IMG/VR virus record: IMGVR_UViG_3300027865_000030
Location: 1-29,344 of that record
Direction: 5' to 3' (one strand)
Length of the DNA stretch: 29,344 bases
DNA from: a virus
In this document: positions 14,792 through 21,582 of the stretch, piece by piece
Layout: each line of letters opens with the position of its first letter
Numbering within the stretch: position 1 is the first letter of the stretch
The notes under the pieces: model-generated
Seen by the model: the letters and a program-made list of their open reading frames with translations, nothing else
Told to the model about the DNA's origin: nothing
Databases searched by the model: none
Position numbers and translations under genes: made by a program

Positions 14792-15610
14792 CTAGTTCAA
14801 GCTAATTGGAACAATTTCCCCTTCAATGGTCAACTGGACCGTTCCTGTCAATGTATGAAGGAAGAATCTTATGTATTTATTGGGAGTATTGGCAGACATA
14901 AAGAAAGTCCCTTTATTTCTGGCTATTTCATCAGAATCAAGGATTTTACTATCAATCTCCCTGTATGAACTGGTTATGTCAAAAAAAGTGGCCGTATCAA
15001 CGTCCACACCATCTGTTATGTCGTCAGTATTGGCCGTCCACAATCCAGCATCATTTGCTATCAGAATAAACCCTATCCTTATATAATCTGTCGGTGGAAG
15101 GAACTCAGATTGATTAATATTAGCAAGGGCATCTTCTACGTTATCAAACGAAAGCGTGTCGGTCTGGGCCGTACTATTGATCTGTGTATTTATAGTTCCG
15201 GCAGCATTTATATTTATTGCAATACAACCGAATTTACTTGCTGCAATTTTGTGGACGGCTGTAAAAACTACACCAACCGCATCAGCTGCTTTATTGTAAT
15301 TGACGCCGTTGATCCTAAAAGGGAATGCTCCAAAGGCTACCTTTTCAGCTGTAGAACCTACTGCAAGCGTAGCAGGGATTACGGCACCATCACCAGCAAT
15401 AGGGGTAGCCACGCCAGATATTACTCCGGCACCATCGGGACTGCCTTGCAAGTGAATTACTGTTGGTGCTGCAAGCTTCGTGACGCCAACTAAAACGGTT
15501 TCCCAGTTCATCCGGACAATCAACTGCTCTGCATTATGCACTTGGGGCGTTTTGAGTTGTATTGGACTGCTTACACCAACGATAGAGGTTACAAAATCAA
15601 GTTCAGCCAT
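14792..15610 (-). CDS. Beta-rich virion structural protein
   Basis: 272 residues. Starts A-E-L-D-F-V-T-S-I-V-G-V-S-S-P-I-Q-L. The body is rich in Ala, Gly, Ile and Thr, with V-I-H-L-Q-G-S-P-D-G and K-Y-I-R-F-F-L-H-T-L-T-G-T-V-Q-L-T-I-E-G-E-I-V near the end; this pattern suggests a beta-sandwich surface or appendage protein. Strong AAAAGGAG site before the ATG. First gene of the appendage-like block after the portal region. Confidence 0.55.
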   Translation of the reverse strand: MAELDFVTSIVGVSSPIQLKTPQVHNAEQLIVRMNWETVLVGVTKLAAPTVIHLQGSPDGAGVISGVATPIAGDGAVIPATLAVGSTAEKVAFGAFPFRINGVNYNKAADAVGVVFTAVHKIAASKFGCIAININAAGTINTQINSTAQTDTLSFDNVEDALANINQSEFLPPTDYIRIGFILIANDAGLWTANTDDITDGVDVDTATFFDITSSYREIDSKILDSDEIARNKGTFFMSANTPNKYIRFFLHTLTGTVQLTIEGEIVPISLN

Positions 15611-15637
15611 GTTGTTTATCTCCTTTTAAAAATAAAA

Positions 15638-15856
15638 TCAACAATATAATATTGGTCTATTCAATACATCGGTTATGGAATCATCTAATGATCTATCCAA
15701 ATATTCTTTTTTTCTTCTATTTATTTCAACATTCTTACCCGCAATAAAAATACCATATTTTTTTTCTTTTGTAACAAAATTAAATGAATACACACTAGCA
15801 ATATGATCTATAGTATCATGGTTACAATCATCAAGGTTTATAGTAAAATAATCCAT
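15638..15856 (-). CDS. Small hypothetical protein after the portal
   Basis: 72 residues starting MDYFTINLDDCNHDTIDHIA, with a charged second half (K-N-V-E-I-N-R-R-K-K-E-Y-L-D-R-S-L-D-D-S-I). Starts two bases after the portal stop, so it is probably coupled. No family recognised. Confidence 0.55.
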   Translation of the reverse strand: MDYFTINLDDCNHDTIDHIASVYSFNFVTKEKKYGIFIAGKNVEINRRKKEYLDRSLDDSITDVLNRPILYC

Positions 15857-15858
15857 TC

Positions 15859-17277
15859 TTATTGATCCTCATCAGGTTCGTCTAATAGATCAAACTCTTT
15901 TCGTAATTCAAAGTCAATGTTTATAGTTTCATTTGAATAGCCAGATTTTGGAAATCTACTTTTTGCAACTTCTTCTGGCGAGACAACACTGTTTTCTATA
16001 TATATTTTATCAGATTCTGCTGTTATACGCTTGGTTTCTTCTTTAGTCTTTTCATCTGGTTCCCAAAGGGAATTGAAAGAATAAGTCCAGTCTTTAGGTA
16101 TTTTTCCTCTTGTAACAGAATTCTTGTTTAGCAGCAACAGCGTTAACGTTCTTGCCATTGGATCGGACAAGTGCTTGTTTTGGAATGCTGTTGCTGTATC
16201 AAAATACCTCCTTGTCTCTTCCGTCGCCCCCGCCATCTTTCCCATTTGCTGAGAGAATAATCTTGACCGTGGGGTTTCTGCTGCACCACAAACATCCTCT
16301 ATAATTTTATCATGAAGATTACTTAGACCGGACACGGGAGATTGTTTCTTTTCGAAATCCTCGTCTTCCATGTCGACCAATGCAATGCCAATTGACGACA
16401 TGCTTTTGGCAAATAATGCAAGCCTGCCCTCAATTGCTGTTTTTGCGTCTTCATTGCATATTTTATCCGCTAAACCCTTCGTCTTCAATATCTTCAACAC
16501 AAAATCCTGTAATATGGCGGATATACTTTGAATTGAAGAGCCATACCTCTTAAGCATGGCATTGATATTTATTATTAGAGAATCATTCCATCCACCATTA
16601 TGAACCTTAATCAAATCGGGGGTGTAAGGTCCGTCAAACTTTATTACCCTGGATGCATGGATAATCTTGTTATTTTCGAATAATTTAGTTAATTGTTTTA
16701 AGAATGCGGCAAACCCACTATGCCCTGTAATGGGTTGCAAAGAATAAAGTTCTGGCTGACCAAAGTTTAATTCTAGTGGATTCGAGTTTGTGCCAACAAT
16801 ATGAACTTGATGACGATCTAGCTTTGTAAAATGGGTTATATCTCTTATATTGTTTTCGTTTAAAGGCTGGGATATGTCTTCACCGTCGATTGCTCCGATA
16901 ATTACAATTGATCCGCCAAATAACCTAGAGTCAATCAATGCCTCGTTAAAGGTTTCCATTATATTAAATTTATCTATAGAATCATTAATATAACCAACTA
17001 TATTGGGATCTTCGGTATTAAATTTTATGCCCTTGCTAGTTGCATCATTTGGTAAAATATTGACAATCCTTCTCGTCAACCAATCCGTGCGATACATATA
17101 AGCAAGAGTAACATGATCAATAAAAAAGGAGTTTGGTGTCTGGAAAGATGTTAGTGACATCGGGTCATTGTTTCCACCAAAACCCGATACACTATTTTGC
17201 CAATTGTCGTACTTTTTTACCGCATATTTAGAGAATGCTTTTAAAAAAGAATCTTTCTTGACTTCTTCGTCCATCAT
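15859..17277 (-). CDS. Portal protein (DUF1073-type)
   Basis: 472 residues with features of the DUF1073 portal group: a Y-R-T-D-W-L-T-R-R-I-V-N-I-L-P-N-D-A-T-S segment near residue 60, E-A-L-I-D-S-R-L-F-G-G-S-I-V-I-I-G (about 105-120), R-V-I-K-F-D-G, and the P-R-S-R-L-F-S-Q-Q-M-G-K-M-A-G block (about 340). The portal is the dodecameric channel for DNA entry at one capsid vertex. It overlaps the end of the terminase frame by four bases. Length is normal for the family. Some databases file relatives under an Acb1-like name; the residues here fit a portal. Confidence 0.85.
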   Translation of the reverse strand: MMDEEVKKDSFLKAFSKYAVKKYDNWQNSVSGFGGNNDPMSLTSFQTPNSFFIDHVTLAYMYRTDWLTRRIVNILPNDATSKGIKFNTEDPNIVGYINDSIDKFNIMETFNEALIDSRLFGGSIVIIGAIDGEDISQPLNENNIRDITHFTKLDRHQVHIVGTNSNPLELNFGQPELYSLQPITGHSGFAAFLKQLTKLFENNKIIHASRVIKFDGPYTPDLIKVHNGGWNDSLIININAMLKRYGSSIQSISAILQDFVLKILKTKGLADKICNEDAKTAIEGRLALFAKSMSSIGIALVDMEDEDFEKKQSPVSGLSNLHDKIIEDVCGAAETPRSRLFSQQMGKMAGATEETRRYFDTATAFQNKHLSDPMARTLTLLLLNKNSVTRGKIPKDWTYSFNSLWEPDEKTKEETKRITAESDKIYIENSVVSPEEVAKSRFPKSGYSNETINIDFELRKEFDLLDEPDEDQ

Positions 17278-18002
17278 TTATTCTCCGAGAAAATATCTAG
17301 CATTGTTCTTTTAACTTCCAGCCTATCCGCCATAGAGGTACAATCCACATCCTCGTCATGTGCCGCATTTGGGAATGTTATAAGCCGCGTCTCGAATTCA
17401 GATAACCAATGTGCGTTCTTAGGGAAAAAGACTCTCTCGTTCTCGCAATAATTAGCCATAGGCGTTGCCCTGGCGTACTTATCCAGTCCCCCCGTGGGAA
17501 TCTCTTTGAAAGGTATTCTCTTTCCCCCATACGAATCCTTGCCCTCGCTTTGCTTGACTAATACCTTTCCGAGCTTTTCGTTTTCTATTCCTACCTCAGT
17601 GCAATCGTTCTTAAAAGCAAACTTCAATATTTCTTCATGGACTTTCCTATGTTCTATCCTATCATTAATTCTATCCAGCAGCAACCATATTCTGTTAGTC
17701 CTGCAATAACCCCATGCAAGCATACCGGTGGGATCATTTGTCTTCTTTATCTCGATAGCCGGATCAACATATACATGCCTAGTTATAGATTTTCTTTTTA
17801 TCCTGATCGGTTTTTCTTCATCTTTTCGCCAGCACAGGAAATCATACGTCCGTGGATCTATTTCATAATATCTGAAATGATCAGATTTAAAGAGCGTCCC
17901 TCCCCTTATTACGGGGTTAGCTTGGAATAATGCGCTCCAAACATAGGGAGCTATCGCGTTTTTTATATTATTTAATGCGGATTCATTCTTCACCAGGGCC
18001 AT
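17274..18002 (-). CDS. Terminase large subunit, nuclease part (separate frame)
   Basis: 242 residues. It begins at an ATG inside the end of the ATPase frame and carries the second half of TerL: A-P-Y-V-W-S-A-L-F-Q-A-N-P-V-I-R-G-G, then the RNase H-fold nuclease with V-Y-V-D-P-A-I, V-G-I-E-N-E and D-E-D-V-D-C-T-S-M-A-D as candidate metal-ligand regions. Joining the ATPase frame by a -1 shift gives L-W-P-W-V-K-N-E-S-A-L, the normal continuation of the family. It is thus either a naturally split gene using ATG 18002 or a one-base indel. Confidence 0.85.
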   Translation of the reverse strand: MALVKNESALNNIKNAIAPYVWSALFQANPVIRGGTLFKSDHFRYYEIDPRTYDFLCWRKDEEKPIRIKRKSITRHVYVDPAIEIKKTNDPTGMLAWGYCRTNRIWLLLDRINDRIEHRKVHEEILKFAFKNDCTEVGIENEKLGKVLVKQSEGKDSYGGKRIPFKEIPTGGLDKYARATPMANYCENERVFFPKNAHWLSEFETRLITFPNAAHDEDVDCTSMADRLEVKRTMLDIFSENK

Positions 18003-18748
18003 AATGCCTCACCCGGTTTTCTGCCAAGAATATCGTTTTCTTCTGCTATGGCCGGTAATTTTATGTTGATTATGTTAAAGGGACAATCTTCTCCTAACTC
18101 TTGTTCTTGTTTTAACAACCTTCCACATAGATCATCATCATGCCACCTGGTGGCGTAAATTACAACAAACCCGCCCGGATGTATTCTGTGTAATGCCGCC
18201 GACTCCCACCAATCCCATACATTATCCCGTTGTAATTGCGATTCCGCCGATAGCGAATCTTTGTGATAGTCATCTATCAATAGAATATCAGCACCGAATC
18301 CAGATGCACCCGATTCTATACCCACAGATTTTACACCACCACCCAGCGACGTTTCCCAATCTGAACCTGCGAAAGTGTCTTCACTGGGATAAGATCCCCA
18401 CAAAAATGGGGCATGTTCTTTGAATAATCCCCGTGCTTTCCTTGAATGTTTTTCGGCTAACCTTGATTGATAAGCTGCTATAATAATCCTCTTTGTCGGA
18501 AAATTGCCTAATATCCAAGCACTGCCATGACAGCACGTAAGCTCTGTCTTGCCATGGCGTGGCGGGCCACCAACCATTATTATTTTATGTTTCTCATGCC
18601 TCTTACTAATATCATTCATATCTTTCAGTGCATTATCAATTATATTTGATAAATACCGTGAATGCATCGGTATCTGAAAGTTTGAAGCGTATTTTGTAAA
18701 GGCGCACAAAGAACTGCTCGCCAGTCCTGCGTAGGCATCTTCTGTCAT
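17990..18748 (-). CDS. Terminase large subunit, ATPase part (separate frame)
   Basis: 252 residues. It holds the DNA-packaging ATPase: G-G-P-P-R-H-G-K-T-E (Walker A type, about residues 59-68), a D-I-L-L-I-D-D-Y-H-K-D Walker B region near 150, and the coupling segment Y-A-T-R-W-H-D-D-D-L (about 200). It ends G-E-A-L-W-P-W at a TGA, exactly where complete TerL proteins pass into the nuclease domain. Its ATG overlaps the stop of the XRE gene. Confidence 0.88.
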   Translation of the reverse strand: MTEDAYAGLASSSLCAFTKYASNFQIPMHSRYLSNIIDNALKDMNDISKRHEKHKIIMVGGPPRHGKTELTCCHGSAWILGNFPTKRIIIAAYQSRLAEKHSRKARGLFKEHAPFLWGSYPSEDTFAGSDWETSLGGGVKSVGIESGASGFGADILLIDDYHKDSLSAESQLQRDNVWDWWESAALHRIHPGGFVVIYATRWHDDDLCGRLLKQEQELGEDCPFNIINIKLPAIAEENDILGRKPGEALWPW

Positions 18749-19098
18749 TATAGATTATTAATACCTAACTCGTTGATGTTAGTCAAGTTTTTGGTCACAA
18801 CAGTAATTAATTGTTTTAATGCGTTCGCTGTTATCTCGTCTAATTTATTATAATGATGTATGTGTGCACTGACAGGATAGTCTTGTAATAAGTGGCTTGT
18901 TTCCTTGCCGATCCATTCGCAAAGTTTAATTATCGTTGCAATATCTGGCATACCTTCCATTCTCTCGATCCGTGCTATAGTTGAGAAACTAACGCCTGAA
19001 TCAATAGCAGCATCCCGCAAAGATATCTTTTCTGCTAACCGCTTTTCTTTAATTTTTGCTGATAGTTCCTTAATGTTTATTATAGTATCATGCCTCAT
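18748..19098 (-). CDS. XRE-family helix-turn-helix regulator
   Basis: 116 residues from the second ATG of an ATG ATG pair, with AAAGGG just ahead. The HTH is clear (residues about 12-55: I-K-E-K-R-L-A-E-K-I-S-L-R-D-A-A, then S-F-S-T-I-A-R-I-E-R). The C-terminal half may dimerise. Sitting between a truncated YopX gene and terL, it may repress the divergent control region at 19389-19476; the perfect inverted repeat there is a suitable operator, but no direct link is visible. Confidence 0.8.
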   Translation of the reverse strand: MRHDTIINIKELSAKIKEKRLAEKISLRDAAIDSGVSFSTIARIERMEGMPDIATIIKLCEWIGKETSHLLQDYPVSAHIHHYNKLDEITANALKQLITVVTKNLTNINELGINNL

Positions 19099-19255
19099 CA
19101 TTCGCCCTTTCGTCGGCCTGTTCGTCATGAAGATATGCACCATCTCCGCTCAATTTCGGCACGTAAATTACCGACTTTCTCGCCATACGCAAGAAAGACC
19201 CATAAACCCATTCCCTCGTATCCAAAGCTATACCGCGAAATAGTATTTCTCTCAT
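19088..19255 (-). pseudogene. Truncated YopX-type protein
   Basis: 55 residues from the ATG at 19255, after a GAGGGGAG site. The opening M-R-E-I-L-F-R-G and E-W-V-Y-G-S-F match the start of YopX-family proteins, which are normally more than twice as long. After about 40 residues the similarity ends in a charged stretch that overlaps the XRE gene. It is probably a remnant; translation is still likely because the start is good. Confidence 0.6.
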
Positions 19256-19280
19256 TTCAACTCCCCTCTTCAACAAAATA

Positions 19281-19376
19281 GCCCTGACAGGAAGTTGTCC
19301 GGCTAGGGATTCCCATCAGGGCCTGAAGCGCCCGGAGGCGCAATTTATATAATAGTTTGGGCACCCACCGGACAAC
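19281..19376 (-). ncRNA. Structured leader RNA with pseudoknot-compatible pairings
   Basis: In the leftward leader, GTTGTCCGG/CCGGACAAC (19368-19376 with 19294-19302) and GCCCTGA/TCAGGGC (19316-19322 with 19281-19287) pair perfectly and cross each other. Between them a GCGCC hairpin (19328-19341) has a UCCG tetraloop closed by C-G, a UNCG-type loop. The first arm begins about six bases after the predicted start of transcription. It could be a regulatory leader for the YopX-XRE-terL operon or an independent RNA. No known family is claimed. Confidence 0.55.
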
Positions 19377-19388
19377 CAATACACCTAT

Positions 19389-19416
19389 ATTATACCAATC
19401 CGTAGAGACAGTGCAA
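19389..19416 (-). promoter_or_regulatory. Leftward promoter of the divergent control region
   Basis: TTGCAC (19416-19411), a 16-base spacer and a perfect TATAAT (19394-19389) on the minus strand. It is back-to-back with the rightward promoter and drives the structured leader, truncated YopX and XRE genes. Confidence 0.6.
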
Positions 19417-19445
19417 TATTTTTTTAATTTATCTTCAAGAAACGC

Positions 19446-19476
19446 TTGACAAAGTATACCGCTTGAGGTATACTTT
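19446..19476 (+). promoter_or_regulatory. Rightward early promoter with overlapping perfect inverted-repeat operator
   Basis: TTGACA (19446-19451), 17-base spacer, TATACT (19469-19474). Ten-base arms AAAGTATACC and GGTATACTTT (19451-19460 and 19467-19476) flank a six-base centre and cover the spacer and -10 box, so a bound repressor would block RNA polymerase. The first gene follows at 19518. A similar promoter lies at 29260. Confidence 0.8.
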
Positions 19477-19517
19477 AAATATAAGGTTAAGGGTAACCAA
19501 TACAAAGGAGATGGGCA

Positions 19518-19763
19518 ATGACAAAGTTAACGGGATCAGAAAAACAAATAGCATGGGCCGAAACAATCCGTTCTGATTTTTCTAGAAGTTTGGAAGCATT
19601 AAAAGGGAAAATCACCGACTCCGATAAATCCGACCCGCGAATGGTAAGAGCACAGGAAATAGTGACAGAATTAGAAAATGAAATAGATCAGGTCGAAGAG
19701 TCTCGGTGGTGGATCGACAATCGCCAAACAAGCGCCGCGCTCATTATTAAAGAGAAATTTTAA
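19518..19763 (+). CDS. Early hypothetical protein (TGSEKQxxWAE type)
   Basis: 81 residues, charged and helical. The opening M-T-K-L-T-G-S-E-K-Q-I-A-W-A-E-T-I-R and a later W-W-I-D-N-R-Q are hallmarks of a small phage and plasmid protein group without known function. First gene after the rightward promoter, AAAGGAG site. Confidence 0.65.
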   Translation: MTKLTGSEKQIAWAETIRSDFSRSLEALKGKITDSDKSDPRMVRAQEIVTELENEIDQVEESRWWIDNRQTSAALIIKEKF

Positions 19764-19806
19764 ACCAAAACAAAGGAGGGAATACCATGGGAAAAGGAGG
19801 AATACA

Positions 19807-19986
19807 ATGACAGGTCTTTTTACGACAACCGATTTAGCAGGAATTTATAAGGTTGGCACCCGGCGAATCAGGGCCATCGCTACATCAAGAGATGTGGGGA
19901 AAAAGATAGGTGGCCATTGGTTTTTTACGGTAGAGGATATAATAAAACTCAAACCCGGCAAAACAGGGAGATCGAGGAATGAATAA
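19807..19986 (+). CDS. Small helix-turn-helix DNA-binding protein
   Basis: 59 residues with a MerR/excisionase-like layout: L-F-T-T-T-D-L-A-G-I-Y-K-V-G-T-R-R-I-R, then G-G-H-W-F-F-T-V-E-D-I-I-K-L-K-P, i.e. a helix-turn-helix and a beta-wing. AAAGGAGG site before ATG 19807. Its end overlaps the next start (ATGAATAA). Early regulator or excisionase-like role is possible. Confidence 0.6.
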   Translation: MTGLFTTTDLAGIYKVGTRRIRAIATSRDVGKKIGGHWFFTVEDIIKLKPGKTGRSRNE

Positions 19987-20194
19987 GATGTTTTTTATTT
20001 GTCTGCCAATTTTTTGTTGGCTAACTGTTTTTATGGCTCGTTATTCTCCAGATGATGTAGAGCTAATTATTAAAAGTAATGCTGCCGTTTTTCCTGTAAT
20101 AATATCTTTTGGTTGGTGTAGTTTATTAACTCTTTTATTATTCTACACGATCTTCAATTTTGCGAAAATGTTACGTTGTGTTTTCGCTTCTTGA
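19979..20194 (+). CDS. Small two-helix membrane protein
   Basis: 71 residues with two hydrophobic segments (F-F-I-C-L-P-I-F-C-W-L-T-V-F-M, and P-V-I-I-S-F-G-W-C-S-L-L-T-L-L-L-F-Y) separated by a short polar loop with D-D-V-E-L. Overlaps the HTH gene, same early unit. No family recognised. Confidence 0.5.
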   Translation: MNKMFFICLPIFCWLTVFMARYSPDDVELIIKSNAAVFPVIISFGWCSLLTLLLFYTIFNFAKMLRCVFAS

Positions 20195-20244
20195 TTTGGT
20201 ATATTGTGTGTGTGGAAAAGCATTACATCGGGTTTGTTATGTTT

Positions 20245-20718
20245 CTATCCTTCCTCCCCCTTCAATTCGTCCAACAATCTTTCCTTCTCTTCGGGGTCAT
20301 TATTTAATCTATCCCTCACCTTTTTGATCCCTTCTTGGAAAGTCATCTCGGTTCTTTTTGTTACGTCAATCTTATGTTTAAAAGAATTACTAAAATTCTC
20401 GAACTTCTCATAAAATAATCTTGCTGCTGCGACATCACCATTCGCGGCTTTTCTTGCCAAAGCCATGTCGACTACAACGGACAACTTTGAGTATTTTTCT
20501 CTCCTGATCTTTAATGCTTCTATCCATAATTCTGGGGTTAGGTACCTCAGTGTTTGTCGAATTCCTAGATTTATATGACTTGCTATGTCAGTTGTTTTAA
20601 GGTTTCCATTGTCAAGATCGGCAATGTATTCAATAATTAACCGCTTTTTTTGTTCTTTAGTGCTAATCCGTTTTTTAGACTTCTTGCGACTTTTATTCTT
20701 CTTTTTATCATCTGCCAT
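20245..20718 (-). CDS. Terminase small subunit candidate
   Basis: 157 residues from ATG 20718 (GGGAGAG just upstream; a GTG two codons earlier is less likely). Basic N-terminus, then an HTH-like region (residues about 38-60: T-T-D-I-A-S-H-I-N-L-G-I-R-Q-T-L-R-Y-L) and A-L-A-R-K-A-A-N-G-D-V-A-A-A-R-L-F-Y-E-K, a pattern of small terminase and phBC6A51-type proteins. It binds packaging sites on phage DNA. It is separated from terL by the control region and three rightward genes. Alternative: a DNA-binding protein of other role. Confidence 0.55.
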   Translation of the reverse strand: MADDKKKNKSRKKSKKRISTKEQKKRLIIEYIADLDNGNLKTTDIASHINLGIRQTLRYLTPELWIEALKIRREKYSKLSVVVDMALARKAANGDVAAARLFYEKFENFSNSFKHKIDVTKRTEMTFQEGIKKVRDRLNNDPEEKERLLDELKGEEG

Positions 20719-20788
20719 ATCCACTCTCCCTTATCAAAGCTGCCCTACACCTCATTAGCAGTTAACTGGCTCCCGCATTCCAGCCTGT

Positions 20789-20927
20789 GAAGGCAGTACG
20801 ATAGTTTTTGAAGGCAATTTAGTGAAGTTTGAAGGTTATAACCCTAATAATTGACTCAAAGTATGTGTTTTGCATTGATTTTGAAGGCAAAACAAGGGAA
20901 CGAGAAGGCTTCACTATCCTCACCTTC
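20789..20927 (+). repeat. Array of GAAGGC iterons with 21-base spacing
   Basis: GAAGG(C) begins at 20789, 20810, 20831, 20883 and 20904, giving two phased groups with exact 21-base spacing, two helical turns. An inverted copy (CCTTC) lies at 20923-20927. Three copies have the fuller TTTGAAGG. The array lies in the gene-free space between the small terminase candidate and the duplicated early promoter. Suited to a phased DNA-binding protein: origin iterons, terminase site or operator. Confidence 0.55.
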
Positions 20928-20944
20928 AAGATCAATTATACCAT

Positions 20945-21060
20945 TTATTTTAATTTCTTTTAACATTTCTTTATAATAGTACTTGACGTATTCTAATATT
21001 ATTGGTATACTCAATGTATAAAGAGTAGGGAAACACAAATAAAAGGAGAAAACAATGAAA
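20945..21060 (+). repeat. 116-bp promoter module, copy 1
   Basis: Repeats at 21965-22080 with four mismatches. It holds TTGACG (20983-20988), a 17-base spacer, TATACT (21006-21011), the AAAAGGAG ribosome site and the start of the gene at 21055. The spacer and -10 region form an imperfect 23-base palindrome, a possible operator. Confidence 0.8.
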
Positions 21061-21330
21061 ATAGAAATAACAGTAAGAAGGCCGGAAGGAAACATAGAGA
21101 AGGTAATCACCGAAAAATTCGGTAATCTTAATAAGGCCCTATGGCAAAAAATGATTGAGACCACCAGGTCCTCTGGTAAGGGAGAATGTTTGAGCTATCG
21201 CAAGATTGAAACAGAAATAGTTTACAATCCGAACGAGAAAGCACAATGCAGTTTTTGCGGGACTTGGAGCATAGCCAAGAAGATGGAAAAAAGAGGAATT
21301 GATTTTTTTCATCGCGGCTGCACTATTTAA
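21055..21330 (+). CDS. Early protein with a zinc-ribbon-like end
   Basis: 91 residues. Beta-rich N-terminus M-K-I-E-I-T-V-R-R-P-E-G-N-I-E-K-V-I. The C-terminus has C-S-F-C-G-T-W (residues 65-71) and H-R-G-C (86-89), which together could hold one zinc ion. First gene behind promoter copy 1 and in the same cassette as the Csx3-like gene. Function unknown; an accessory or anti-defence role is only inference from context. Confidence 0.55.
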   Translation: MKIEITVRRPEGNIEKVITEKFGNLNKALWQKMIETTRSSGKGECLSYRKIETEIVYNPNEKAQCSFCGTWSIAKKMEKRGIDFFHRGCTI

Positions 21331-21370
21331 AAAGGAGCAAACAATGAAATTATTTAAAAAGGAGCAGAAA

Positions 21371-21529
21371 ATGAAATTATTTTTTTTAGCAGGGGTTATC
21401 GGTTTTCTTTCGTTTTCAATTCCATTATCTACTGATTGCCCATTTTTGGGTTTAATAGGAGGCATATGCTTAGTATGCTCTTTTATGTATTTTAAACTGG
21501 CAATCGCTGGAACCGAGGAAAGATACTAA
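21371..21529 (+). CDS. Small two-helix membrane protein
   Basis: 52 residues from ATG 21371; an in-frame ATG at 21344 adds M-K-L-F-K-K-E-Q-K. Both starts have an AAAGGAGCA site, because the segment ATGAAATTATTTAAAAAGGA repeats the start and ribosome site. Two hydrophobic segments (F-F-L-A-G-V-I-G-F-L-S-F-S-I-P and L-I-G-G-I-C-L-V-C-S-F-M-Y-F). Between the zinc-ribbon protein and the Csx3-like gene. Confidence 0.5.
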   Translation: MKLFFLAGVIGFLSFSIPLSTDCPFLGLIGGICLVCSFMYFKLAIAGTEERY

Positions 21530-21582
21530 GAAGACTAGCGGCCTCACAAGGAGCCGCCAATTATAATAAAAAGGAGCAGAAA

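Noticed and set aside
15859-17277. Reading the DUF1073 gene as an Acb1 phosphodiesterase
   Set aside because: The residues and its place after terL fit a portal; no clear paired H-x-T/H-x-S catalytic motifs were recognised.
19257-19505. Open minus-strand frame of 82 codons over the control region
   Set aside because: It overlaps both promoters, the operator and the structured leader, and has no ribosome site or coding character.
20856-21164. Leftward frame across the iterons and first promoter module
   Set aside because: It covers a promoter and a real rightward gene; no start signal.
21537-21558. GCGGC/GCCGC hairpin as a terminator before the Csx3-like gene
   Set aside because: Stem of only five bases and no U tract; too weak to call.
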